Shown piece by piece: positions 10,596-22,572 of a DNA stretch of 53,739 bases. A program made the position numbers and the translations under genes. The stretch spans positions 1-53,739 of the forward strand of contig CAJNOQ010000356.1 of assembly GCA_905250885.1 (NCBI GenBank), read 5' to 3'. The first letter of the stretch is position 1; every line of letters starts with the position of its first letter. The DNA comes from Didymodactylos carnosus (taxonomy: Eukaryota; Rotifera; Eurotatoria; Philodinida; Philodinidae). The notes beneath the pieces were generated by a model that was not told where the DNA came from, ran no database searches, and saw only the letters and a program-made list of their open reading frames with translations.

Positions 10596-12823
10596 ATGGC
10601 AACAAGTTCAACTGATCACATATGGTCAAGTTGGCATCATATTTCTGCTGAATTGAAGACATTTGGAACTTTGATCACTTTTTTTTTTGAATCAGTTGAG
10701 AGCAACTCATCAAGAACAGATTTTTCGTCTGCTTATCGTCGTTTGGCCGATGAAATTCAAACGAAACAAACATCGTCAAATCAGTTGATTAAGTTTTATT
10801 TGCAAGTTTTTCTAGATATTTTCCAGTGAGTGCTTGTTTCGCTGTGTCTTTTTTATAAAGTTGCAAAAGTTGTCTTTCATTTTATGTCTTCTAGAGAAAA
10901 TTTTCATACACAAAAAATATCTTCAACTTTGCGAAAATTTATTCAAAATGATGCGTACTTATCCAACGTATTTTTATCTGTTGTTGATGAACAGTTTTTA
11001 TGTACTGAATGCGGTTATTCATTACATCACAGGTAGAAATTTACTGTATATAGAATGCAATACGTAAAATAAATGGAATGTGTGTATTTTTTCTACTTTA
11101 GTGTTGAAGATGTTATTCAAGTCTATCCATCAAAAGATTTATCCATGGCACCATCGAAAGGAGTCAGTATATCTGGTTTTCAAACTGATTGTGTTTGTTT
11201 TCGATGTCACACATCTGGGCAAACAAAATCTGTTGAGTTTCGAAGGTAAAGAATAAACAGTTTTGATAATAACTTTTTATTAATACATGTTTTTTAATTT
11301 TTAGAGCTGCTGATATTGTTGCAATTATGTTAAACGATTTACCGTTAAAACGCACACTACCGTGTCTCAATTTTTCTGGTCGATATTTTCGATTGCACAA
11401 CATGATCGTATTTAAGACTGATGAACATAAATCAACAATGTCATCTTACATTGACTGTTTAATTCGTTGCTCAGGTATTTTAGCATCATGTCGTTCTTAT
11501 CAAATCTACTTCATCACCTCTTTTTATTGCTTTGTAAAGAATCGAATTGGCAGACGGTTAATGAGTATGGCGAAGAAATCACACTACCCGATTACGATAA
11601 ACAACAATCTCAGAAGGCGAAGATTCTGTCGCTATGGAAATGTGCAGAATCACAAGTGATGACGAATATTAAAAAAATTACGCCTGATTTACTAACAACA
11701 TTGATGAATGATAATCAAATGAAGGATCATCAGACTCTTTCATCATTTGTTACTGATAAATCATCAGCGAAAATAACATCGACTGTAGTAATAGATCAAA
11801 TAGAACTGCCTACTATTCCTAATGAAGTTACCCATAACATCGATAATATCAATGATTCACAGTTGCCGAATCTGAATGATAAACTTACTTCTGTAAGTAT
11901 ACCCTTCTAAATTTCTATTTTTTTGTGATCTCGTACATTCTGTTTAGTCACTGATGATTGAGAAAAACAATTCACCAATAAATACTAACTTAGTGTCACC
12001 ATCGTTGTTATCATTATCCGATGCTCAACCTGCATCTCCATTCATCAATTATAGTAATATATCTTTATTAAATCAAGATCCGATAAAAGAACTACCTCAA
12101 GCTTTAATATCCGATGATCCTGTGCAAATTGTGGTTGACAACAACAAATCAGATACTTTTAGTAATGACAATGAACTTCATTTCAATGTATCATCGTTCG
12201 ATGAACTTATGAAAGTATTGTCAACTGTAAAACATTTACAGTCAAAACAACCACTATTCAAAACTACTAACCAAGAAGAATTACTTACTTTGAAGAACGA
12301 TGATATGCGAGTAACAAACATTTATCAAACGCCACCACCGTTAGCCATTGTTCCGTCTATTTTTACAAGTTCATCAGCGCAGAAGTCGACGTCGAAGGAT
12401 AACAATGTTTCAAAACCTTCGGAGCAGTATTTACCTACAATACCACGCGAGAAAGTTATATCATCAAAGTCAAGTATCGCAATTATACCACAAACATCAT
12501 CTCAAGCAAATGATATTCATTCATCAGTAAACACTGTGCAGAGTTTATTTTGCAAGCGTAATCTGAATGTAAACCAATTAGCTAATCATCTTTTATGGCC
12601 AATGTTAAATTCTGCAATTAATAATGAAATAAGACAAGAACAACAGTCTGAAACTGTATCTTCCAAGAACGATTTTGTAATGATGGATAATAAGGCTAGA
12701 GTTGAACGGGATGATGATGATACCGATGATATTAGTCTGATAAATTTTATTAATACAAGTAATTCGAAAAGACAAAAACTACAAACTACACGACGATCTG
12801 TCAAAAGACGAAAAAACGTTTAG
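10596..12823 (+). CDS. USPL1/C98-like ubiquitin-fold hydrolase homologue, probably inactive, 636 aa
   Basis: Exons 10596-10825, 10895-11032, 11102-11245, 11305-11474, 11540-11892 and 11948-12823 join in frame (1911 nt). The first 250 residues follow the SUMO isopeptidase USPL1 pattern: a zinc pair at Cys113/Cys116 (FLCTECGY) and a second at Cys155/Cys158 (CVCFRCH), then RRAADIVAIMLNDLP, a YFRLHNMIVF strand and the NWQTVNEYGEE end. These match the order in USPL1 (ECSQCG, CNNC, SPIFMLHFVEGLP, SWLECDD). Where USPL1 has its catalytic Cys (CWLD), His (NNHF) and Asp (ECDD), this protein shows HIWSS, MSSY and VNEY, so all three seem lost. The remaining about 390 residues are Ser/Asn/Gln-rich and probably disordered, ending in a basic nuclear-localisation-like tail (KRQKLQTTRRSVKRRKNV). 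A nuclear, non-catalytic SUMO-binding or scaffold role is inference. Assignment by remembered family pattern only. Confidence 0.7.
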
Positions 12824-12867
12824 AAGAATACAGTTTTTTGTCTTTTATTGCTTGTTCTTTGATTTAA

Positions 12868-12873
12868 ATTAAA
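12868..12873 (+). terminator. possible poly(A) signal (ATTAAA)
   Basis: The common variant hexamer lies 45 nt after the stop codon of the USPL1-like gene, in an AT-rich tract where chance matches are likely. Confidence 0.3.
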
Positions 12874-13332
12874 TCATTTTGTACATTTTGTTTCACTGTC
12901 AAAAATAGACGAGAGAAATTTATATTTTTTGTACTATTTTCGGTTTTTGAAAGTCAAAGTTTCTGTGCTACTACCATTCATATTTTGTTTTAAAAGTTTG
13001 GAAATTAGAAAGTAATCGAACAAAATTTCCTCCGTTACATATTGTTGGTAATTTTGAGTACCATAGAATGCGTTTTAGTTATCTAAAACATTTTATTTCC
13101 CTCTTTTTTTCTTTACAGATAAAAATAAAGTTCGTTTATATGCAATTTTTGTTTTCAAAACCTATTTGGTAAGTGCTTATTTCCGTTTATTTGAATGTCA
13201 AAAGAAACAGCTGTTTGCATACTTAAAAAAATGTTTTTAGATAGATCGTATAACCGATTCACTCTTAAATAATATCATAAACCCCTTCCCATAATAGAAG
13301 ATCACTGCCGGTTCTATGACTTGAAAGCCAAA

Positions 13333-13352
13333 TAGAAGACCATGGTCTTCTA
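13333..13352. repeat. 20-bp perfect palindrome
   Basis: The sequence centred on CCATGG (AGAAGACCATGGTCTTCT plus one base each side) equals its own reverse complement. Confidence 0.85.
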
Positions 13353-14886
13353 ACTCTTAGAAAATCATTAGTTATTGTAGTCTTCTTCATACTTCATAGA
13401 TTATTATATCAAAAACAAATACATCATGTTACAATTATTGTATGTAACACAAAAAAGAAAATTTGACAGGGAGATAGGTTAGAATAACCAACATTCTTTT
13501 TTAACATGAATATTCTGTGGAAGGAAAGATAATAATCAGAATAAATCTTCAATTCCAAGTACTACTTTTGTCACATTTATGTTAAGTACAATTTGTTCGC
13601 AGAACGCAGCTCATGCTACTTTAGATGAGATTGAAGACCTTAATACACATGCTCACAATAATGAATGTATTATTTCGGAAGATGAGTTACATTTATTTAT
13701 TGTCAGTTGTATACTACATATTTGAACAATAGCAGCTCATTCTTTGGAACATCTTGTTTACGCATGCTATCTACATATGTCAAATCTTTTGTTGATGATT
13801 TCAAGGATTATTTCCATGAATTGAATAGATTATACATGTACGTTCAATAGATTAAATGATACTAAACGTAGTGACGAATCATGAATAATGAAAAATAGTC
13901 CTTCTACAATAGATTTGGTTGACAGAAAAAATCTTCCGGATACTGTTGTAGAATGATAGTTTTAATCTAATAAACATAGTGACCAATGACTATCGTCTTT
14001 TAGCTATTCCATCAATTTACCAATTTTAAAAAGTAAAAAGAGTAAGCATCGTAGTGGTTATTTATAGAGATCGAAATCCTTTTCGTACATAGTGGATATT
14101 ATCCATTATTAAGTTTCACAGTATTCAGTTTTCAATTTATTTACCAAAATACTTTTCACGAAATGGTCAAAATATTTCTGTTTTCAAGTTTGACATTTTC
14201 GTTAACTCTCATCAGGTATTTCGTTTGTCAGTATACAATGTGTACATTTTTTACTTAGGATTAAATTTGATTTGAAAAAGAAGATTCAAAGAACTATACC
14301 CACAACACAAATGCTAATTCAAATTCTCGACTAGAAACCGAATAGTATGCAAAATTTAATTTTCTCTATTATCGACAGATAGTAAGATAAAATAAAATTG
14401 TATGAGGTATATTTTGAATGATGATACAAAATCTATTTTTTTCAAGTTAGTTGAATACTTAAGTAAAGGATAAGTTAGAAAAAATTTAAAACAAGTTTCA
14501 AGGAACTTTAAATTTGTCTTAAGTTCACACAACAGCTACAACATAAAAAACACGAAAAATGATGATGAAGCTAGACTTTTTACCTGAGAAATTTTATAAA
14601 ACACACATACGAAAATTATACAGACAACTGTAATCGAGTGACATTCAATTTCTTTGAATTTCTAATGATTTTAAGTAGATAATTATTCTCCATATTTTCC
14701 TTGTAGATTATGATATATTTGCCAGTTTATTCTAAAACTGATTTTTCTTATTTAACACATATTTTATTTATAATGTGTTTGTGTAAAGGTACGTGACGTT
14801 CTTTGTCATTTATTTTCAATTACTTTAATTTTTATTGTCTATAGAATTATTTCACTTTTTACCTTGATACATGATCATCTCAAATT

Positions 14887-17800
14887 ATGTCTTTTCGTCG
14901 TATAAAATATGTAACACCATTACATTATGAAATTGAACTAACACCCGATCTAGAACATGCCTATTTTGAGGGAATAGTTAAAATTGATTTCGTGTTAAAT
15001 AAAGAGAATATCACACAATTAACATTGTACTCATCCAATCTCATTATTGAATCAGACTTTGTTCGTATCTATTCGTTATCATCTTCCTCTATTGTCGAAT
15101 GGAAACCAACTGTTATAGTAAATGAAAAACATGAAACTGTAGAATTTAATATAAATCAATATCAGAAAACATTTTTGTTAAATGAAACATATCGAATTGA
15201 AATTAAATTTAATGGACAATTACAAACGTCACAATTACATGGATTTTATCGTTCTGAGCATCCTAAAGTCGAGGATAATGATATAAACGTTCAAAAAAAT
15301 TATTATGCTATCACACAAATGTCACCTACACATTGTCGACGAGTATTTCCATGTCTCGATGAACCATCATTTCGTACAACATTCGATGTTATTCTCAATG
15401 TACCTCAGCATCTATTGGCTTTATCAAATATGCCTATTTTATCTGAAAAATTAATTGAAACAAATATAAAATGTGTGCAATTTCAACGTACACCAATTAT
15501 GCCAACATTTTTATTATGTTTTATTGTTGGACAATTTGATATATTGAGAGCAGATCCAATTCAGTTGAATGAATCCGCAACAATAACAACAACAACAACA
15601 TCTTCAGCATCCATGTATGTGATTTTTTCGACGAAAATAGTATTTTAGTTTAACTGTGACTAGATTTTTTTTTGGATGAAAAAGTTTTAATTAATTTTGC
15701 ATCTTTAGTACTGCTCAAGATGTAAAAACGACAAGAAAAATCGATTTATGTGCTTACACCTTACCTGGTAAAGCGAATGATGCATTATTTGCATTGAAAT
15801 GTGCTCGACGTGCATTATATTATTTTTCTGAGTTATTTCAATTAAATTATCCTTTACCGAAATTAGATTTAATAACTGTACCAGATTTATATTATCCGGC
15901 TATGGAAAATTGGGGCTTAGTTACATTTAAAGAAGAAGAATTACTACTCAGTGATAAATGTTCAAATGACATTCAGTATCGTAATGTTTGTCAATCTATT
16001 ACACATGAAATAGCTCATCAATGGTTTGGTAATCTTGTCAGTATCAAGTACGTACTATATTATCGCTAATATATTTAAAATATTTTTGGACGACTCCGAA
16101 TTTATGTTTTAAGCGAAAGAATATTTTGTGTTTCATTTTTATGAACATGATCATTACTCAAGGGGACCTCTCCCTCCCCCTCTCTTTTTTGCAGAAAAGT
16201 TTCATTTTGAGCTGAACATAGTCTAATATAGAGAAAAGTCTGGGCCATAAAACGCGACCACTCTCAGCTCTTCATGACCTTCCTCGAAAAAATTAGGAAG
16301 TTTTTAATTTTTCCTGTAAAGCCGACTCAATTTTTAGGTTCGTAAATTTTTCTTTCCATTCTTATATATTCAAAATTTTTTCTTATAGCTAGCACGATAA
16401 AAGGAAGTGTGCTCTTCAAAATGAGATGTCTTCCAGAATTTTCTGATGAGCTTTCGTGGAGATATACGCATCACCACCAAGGCCCTAAACAACAGAACCC
16501 TATATAGAATATGTGTTCTTCTCACTATGCGTTTTTTCGATAGTTCCTTCAATCGGGTCATATTACGACCCCTCGAAAAAATGGTCAGAGCTCAACAAAA
16601 AATGTCGAGCTCAACATTTTACCCCAGATATATTAGATCCTATCTCAGGATGGAAATTTTTCTTTTCGAAAAATATGCTTTCCATTTCAAGATATTCGGA
16701 AAATACTAAAAATCCTGTAAGGTGCTGGAAATTCGAAAGGTACACACAAAAATAGATTTTCTTTAAATATACATGGTTGGATAGACCGTGAAACGTAGAT
16801 CCCGAATATCACCTTTTTATTCACTTTTGATCAAGTTTTGGGGGAGAAATCTTCAAAATACTGAATACCGCCTGAAAAGTGAGATTTTGACACTTTCGAA
16901 GTGAAACTTCAAATTTGACCCAGTTACATAGGTTCTCGTTTTCTCAAACATACATATTCTGATTCAGCAGCTCAAAAGGAGTCTAGCCATGTAAGTTCGA
17001 GAGTATTTTATCTATTCTAGCGCCTGAGCCAGATGGCCGAAGAGCACGTCAGAAAATCTTTGGCAAAAATAAATCGATTTTCTTTTTCGATGTTCTATCT
17101 CCAACTTCGTCTCAATCCGATATTGGCTTCCCCGGTTCCAAGAGGGTCAACAAAGCGGGGAAGGTACCCTTAAGCAGGCCATGAGAATTGTGCCTGTCAG
17201 TTTTCATGAGATATTTATTTAATTTGTTAAAATATCATATTCAGTTGCTAAATCTAAAATAGTTGATATTCTGCTAATAGCGTTGGCTCTCAATTAAATG
17301 ATGTTATTTTTAAATTTTTTAGTTGGTGGAATGATGTTTATGTTATTGAAGGTTTTGCAAAATGGTTTGAATATTTGGCCACAGATTATTGTTTACCAGA
17401 AGTGAATGTTTTCTCAGAATTTTTTTATACACAATATATACGTTATTTTGAATATCATTTAAATACGTTACATATTGAACCAGAGGATATTGATGAAAAA
17501 ACATTTTCATTTGAAGGTTATATTTATTCAAAAGGTTCATGTCTTATGCGTATGATTCATTTATTTATTGGTGAAGAAGCATTTTTAACAGCAACAAGAT
17601 ATTATTTAAGAAAATTTCAATATTCAACTGCAACTGCCAATGATTTTTGGCTATGTATCGAAGAAATAACACATTTACCAATACGTAAGTAAAACACATT
17701 CATTTAATGAAATAAAAAATAAAATTATATCCTTTAGGGAAAATGATTCAAACATGGTGTACAAAACAGAGTTTTCCAGTAGTTTCTGTTAATATGATTT

Positions 17801-19864
17801 CATATGATGAAAATACAAGTACAGAAGATTTATGCCTATGCGTTCTAGTGTATTATTATGTTACTGATTTGTTTCAGGTTCATGCGATATTGAATTAAAA
17901 CAAGTCAGCTATTGTCAGGGTTACAATCAAAAACGTATAGCATGTGTTTTTGAACAGCCTACATCACCGGACATACTCACAGACAATATTTGTTCTTGTC
18001 ACGTGAGAAAAAATGAAAATTATTCTTGTCGTCGAATTACGCGATCAAAAAGCGACTCATTTACTTCTGTAATATCTAATCAATTGTGTGAATTAAATAG
18101 TACAAATGTATCATCATTGAGTATTCATCTCAAGTCTACAACTATTTCAAATGGTCTTCCAAGACGTACAACGGTATCAAATGACCAATTTTTTCTCAAA
18201 TTCGATCATAATCTTAATAGAAATCATTGTTATGATGATAATGAGTGTTGGATAATACCCGTTACAATTCTCTGTTATGATCAAAAGTCAGTAGCACCAC
18301 CAACTATTGAAAAATTTCTCATAGATAAACAACGAGTCGTCGTTCATCTGAAAACTACACATTTCAAAGTGAATGCCACTTGTAGTGGTACCTATCGTGT
18401 ATTGTACAGTGATGATATATTGAAAAATTATTTACAAAAAGCAATCAAGACAAATCAGATAAATGAGTACGATCGTTTTGATATTGAGAATGATTTACAT
18501 TCATTAGTTATGGGTGGTTTTTCATCGTTAGTCAACTATTTACGTTTATTATTTTGTTATATACATGAAACTGACGAGGAAACAGTTTGGAAAGATATTG
18601 AATCGAATATAATTCGAATAGCGACAATGTTAGAATATGATCAATCATTAGTTGAATATTATAGAAGATACATTATTGACATACATAAAACATTATATTA
18701 TAAACTGGGTTGGACAGCTGATATTGGTGAATCAACATCACGTTCACGTCTACGTTCATTTATTTTAATCATATTAGGTAAGTATACGTATAGCATCGAG
18801 CAACTGAAAAACAACATTCCTTCGACTTCAGTTAAGATATCATTTCATAATGTTATTATTCAACCATTTTCTCTGCACTTTTAGGTACCGTTGGTTATGA
18901 TGAAGACATTATTAGTGAAGTTCGTCGACGTTTTCTATCGTATATGAATGATCCAAATGAACCTATTTGTTGGCCCATTTGTGCTATAATTGCTCATCAT
19001 GCATCTGAAAATGATTTTATTAATTTAATTAAAGTATATGTTCAACGTGATAAACATGATGATCGTTTACGTTGTCTATTTGGTTTAAGTTATGTACAAA
19101 ATCCAAAATTTATAAAACGTACATTAGACTTAATATCATTCGCACAAATTCGTCTTCATGAACGTATTGAAGCGTATAAAGGTTTTTGTTTGAGTAAAGT
19201 GGGTCGCGATTATTATCGTCGTTATATTGAAGAAAATTGGCAGTTCTTTCGATCAAACTACAATGATGAATATTTAGAAGCAATAATACGTGAAACATTT
19301 GGGTATTTTTCAACAACGAGTGAAGCAGATCGTATTGAAGATTTTTTCCAAAAATATGAACAATTTCATGAAAAATATAATATTACTACTACAAAAACTA
19401 GCGGTACCACCAATAATCACAATGTTAACATGTTAATATTATCACCATTGTCATCCATTACTGATTTGTCAGATTGTTCTGATGATCTTTCAGGTTGTAC
19501 AACGACAACAACATCTCCACACCCCATTATACCACTAAAATTAAAAGAAGTGGCATCAATTATAGCTCATACAACTCGTACACGTGCCTCGGTGTTAAAA
19601 CGAAATCGTCATCATTTATTAAAATTTTTTCAACATGAGTATCCAAAATTAAGAGTCGAATATTGTATGAATAATACTCAATCATTCTTCGAAACACCTC
19701 CAGAAGTCGATTTAGCACTTCGCGTATCACATACGACAAATGGAACGGAAACTATAACAAATGACACACAAAATGGTAGAAAAAGAAAAATATCCATAAC
19801 AGATTCTCAAAATACAGTATCGTCAGTACGAAAAGTTCTACGATTATCATCAACTGATGAGTAG
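14887..19864 (+). CDS. puromycin-sensitive-type M1 zinc aminopeptidase, 1129 aa, 6 exons
   Basis: Exons 14887-15614, 15709-16047, 17323-17684, 17738-17818, 17878-18777 and 18885-19864 join in frame (3390 nt). M1 peptidases trim N-terminal residues with a single zinc. The N-terminal beta domain (MSFRRIKYVTPLHYEIELTP, THCRRVFPCLDEPSFRTTF) matches NPEPPS/PSA. Substrate motif PAMEN (306-310) replaces the usual GAMEN. Zinc ligands HEIAH (342-346) and Glu365 in VIEGFAKW have the exact 18-residue spacing, and Tyr424 (EGYIYSKG) fits the transition-state tyrosine, so it should be active. There is no signal peptide or membrane anchor, so cytosolic or nuclear. Two oddities: about 90-100 Ser/Cys/Asn-rich residues are inserted between FPVVSV and CWIIPVTI, and the last about 150 residues are a low-complexity tail with GRKRKIS. 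PSA is usually about 900 residues. The C-terminal helical domain (GTYRVLYSDDIL, YDRFDIENDLHSLV) is conserved. Confidence 0.9.
16048..17322 (+). other. oversized third-exon intron of the aminopeptidase gene
   Basis: 1275 bp, against 53-107 bp for the other four introns of this gene. It splits the active site between HEIAHQWFGN and the Glu365 ligand. The internal open frames (16446-16755) have no recognisable domain. No terminal inverted repeats or target duplication were found, so insertion of an old repeat is only a suggestion. Confidence 0.6.
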
Positions 19865-19939
19865 TGTGTGTTACCAAAGCTTTTATCTACCAGTGATAGT
19901 GAATTGAATATTTGCTCAATAAGTGTAGTTTAATATAAA

Positions 19940-19945
19940 AATAAA
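19940..19945 (+). terminator. poly(A) signal of the aminopeptidase gene
   Basis: AATAAA 75 nt downstream of the stop codon. Confidence 0.5.
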
Positions 19946-20698
19946 AAATTCTTTTAATTAGTCATCAACGATGGTTGTAAGCTCATTTTAGTGTATCTCT
20001 CTTTTATTTACTGATGTTTCATAATAACATGTCGTCTTTTTATTTTTATTCTTCGTTTTTACTTCGGTAATGTGTAAAAATTTTTAACAATCGAATCCTT
20101 TTATCATTATTAAAAATATTTTATTTTATATCCGATCTTTTTTTCTACTCGATTGTTTGACTTGTCTTAGAAGATTTTTCAGTTCGACCACTCTGATGAA
20201 TCATTGAAAATATAAAATTCCTCTTTTATTGAGCTACGCAGAGTCAAATAGCTGGGAAATCAGATTAAATATGAATATTTTTTTATTTTGTGAATAGCAC
20301 ACGATTAAGTATATAATTTTGTTCTATTGAATTTTATTTATGATTTTCACAAACTCTCATTTTCTTATTTTCATTTAACTTTTTTACTCTACGTTATTTT
20401 TTTTTTTCTAAATATAGTTATTGATCTGTTGATCTGATAGCGAATGACGTGTTGTTTTCAATTGAAAATATCTATCGGGTGTAGAAAACATGAGATGCAC
20501 AATATCGTCGTGTCTAGCTATTCTTCGTCTTTCAATTGCATATTAACTTATGTCGTGTTAATTTTTAACCTTTTATTATTTTTTCGTATCGTTGTGAATA
20601 AAATTCTTTTCAGTTTTCTCTCATTAATGTGAATAAAAAAACATTGAATTGAGCCGAAAGAGTAACCAAGAATGCTTATAGGCATAGTGCCTCCACAC
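19946..20698. other. intergenic region
   Basis: AT-rich, no gene seen; the short open frames on both strands at 20444-20763 look like chance. Confidence 0.45.
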
Positions 20699-21404
20699 TG
20701 TAAAAAATAATCACGCCAAAAAGCGAAAAAGAGCAGAATAATGCATGAACTACAATATTCCACATCGCAAGATTTGTTCTAGGATATTTTGTCATATTGT
20801 GAGTAAGTATGCACCAGTTTTTTCATCAGTTTTTTTCATTTTTTTATAGTTATATTTGAGGAAAAAAGTTTTAAAATTATTTGGGAAAATCACATTTGTT
20901 GGACAGACATACAAAACAAGACATTTAAAAACTTCACACCTACTTTGGATCTTACTTTATAACTAGTTTAAGACAGGGATGTTTACCAGTTTTTTTAAAC
21001 TAAATTGCTTATAACTTTAGAATTAAACATGCTAGAAACTATCCAAACGTCTCGTTTTGTAAAGCGGGCTCTCGTGAACAAGAATACGCCTTTGGGAAAG
21101 CTTTGAACCGCATTTCTGCGAAAATACGAACGTTTTTGCGAATAACGCTAAAAAAACTGGTGTATACCTAATTGTGAGTAAAATTTCAGCGAGACTCTCA
21201 CTATATCTCACAATTGTGCTAAATTGTCCCAAAGTTTTCGACTATTCGATAAGATTCTGAGACATAAATGTAAAAACTCAGAATTTCGTTGGAATTTTAC
21301 TCACAATGTGGCGAAATATCCTAGAACAAATCTTACGACGTGGAATATTGTAGATCATGCATTATGCTGCTCTTTTTGAGTTTTTACCGTGATTATTTTT
21401 TACA
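20699..21404. mobile_element. non-autonomous inverted-repeat DNA element, 706 bp
   Basis: The arms 20699-20806 and 21297-21404 are about 108-bp imperfect reverse complements beginning TGTAAAAAATAATCACG. A second inner inverted pair (a GCACCAGTTTTTT-like word near 20811 and its complement near 21150) lies inside. There is no transposase ORF. No clear target duplication was seen, so the superfamily is open (MITE or foldback type). Confidence 0.75.
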
Positions 21405-21422
21405 ATAGAGAACCAGCAAATA

Positions 21423-22182
21423 ACACTACGGTTACACTACGCAAATAATCACGATTATCTTTAATCGTGATTGTTAATCATGATTAAACTAGTAGTGTGA
21501 CCGCTACTTCAATCACGATTATTTTGAAAAAGATAATGTTTAAAGATAATGTTCAGAAGATGATTAACTTTAACTGCCTCTGTCGAAAAAAGGACCATGG
21601 TAGCGGCGCTTGCATATGACTGTTCAACTGCAATAACTAATCAGTCTGAACACTGTTTTGCCTACTAAAGAATTTTTCTGGCATACTCTTTTATTCTATA
21701 CTAGAGTATACTTCTATACTCTTTTACAGATTAATAAATAATTAATTAATAATCATTTTTTTGTTAAAAATGACTACATCGGGTTACAAGAATAAAACGA
21801 AGATAAAGGGATCGTGGTGGTTGAGGAAGAGACAAACTTGCCGAAAAAGTTGAAAAGATATTGAATGAAATGGCAAGTCATCGGAATCGTGGCACCTGGA
21901 AAAAAGTTCAAGAAGGTTATTAGCAGCCGGTGTCAACAAAATTTATTGATGAGATTAAAGAGTGTTACTGTATTCATTTTAACTTTGCCAACACAAAATG
22001 AGTTCTCTTTTGCGCACTGAGTATTTATAGTAATGGCTATCACGGGTTAAATCACAATTATCTAGTGTGGTCACACATATCTCTGTTCATCGTGATTAAA
22101 TATCATTAATCATGTTCCAAAAAATTATAGTTACACTAGAAAATGCTTAATCACGATTATTTGCGTAGTGTAATCGTAGTGT
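21423..22182. mobile_element. non-autonomous TIR DNA element, 760 bp
   Basis: Both ends carry the 28-bp terminal inverted repeat ACACTACGRTTACACTACGC plus AAATAATC, with one mismatch. Subterminal AATCACGATTA/TAATCGTGATT words recur many times near both ends, as expected of transposase-binding repeats. The interior (about 21760-21960) reads in broken frames. It starts 18 bp after the preceding element. Target duplication is not clear (TAA versus TAG). Confidence 0.78.
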
Positions 22183-22572
22183 AGGAAGATATCTCTTTTT
22201 ATCTTTCTGTTTTCTTTTTTTCCGCTCGATGTGTTGAGTCAAAGAATCTTCGCACATGGAATAACTTATGTGGAAAAAGATATCTTATTTGCTTGTTCTC
22301 TAATGCATATAAAAATTTTTTCTCGTGTGCAACACGAACAACAGTCGTAAATGCTTAATTCCATGTGTTTACCTACAGAAAGCGACTGTGTGCGTAGGAC
22401 AGACAAAATGACAAGAAATCTCAGAAATATTTTGGGTAATAGGGTGGAAAATGTGATGTGCGTGGGCATAAAGCACAAATGAAAGTGTGTGGTACAATGG
22501 TTCCTACATGTACTTGATGAACGCAAAACAAGTCTGTCAGGTTTCTAAATATAGTTCAAATGAGAAAGGACC

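Larger units (their letters stand above)
12824..14886. other. intergenic region
   Basis: 2 kb without a supported gene. It contains a 20-bp perfect palindrome at 13333-13352 and a 40-codon open stretch at about 13604-13725 following a CAG acceptor-like site, which I could not connect to any gene. The segment 14700-14886 likely holds the promoter of the aminopeptidase gene. Confidence 0.45.

Noticed and set aside
13604..13725. 40-codon open stretch after a CAG site (NAAHATLDEIEDLNTHAH)
   Set aside because: The frame looks coding-like, but no neighbouring exon or homology could be found; too short to call.
14887..16069. TAF2-type aminopeptidase-like factor
   Set aside because: TAF2 lacks a working zinc site; this protein has HEIAH, the spaced Glu and the Tyr, so a true M1 peptidase fits better.
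17766..17877. Reading exon 4 of the aminopeptidase to 17877 without an intron
   Set aside because: It runs into a stop soon after; using the GTACAG donor at 17819 and the CAG at 17875-17877 restores frame with a normal 59-nt intron.
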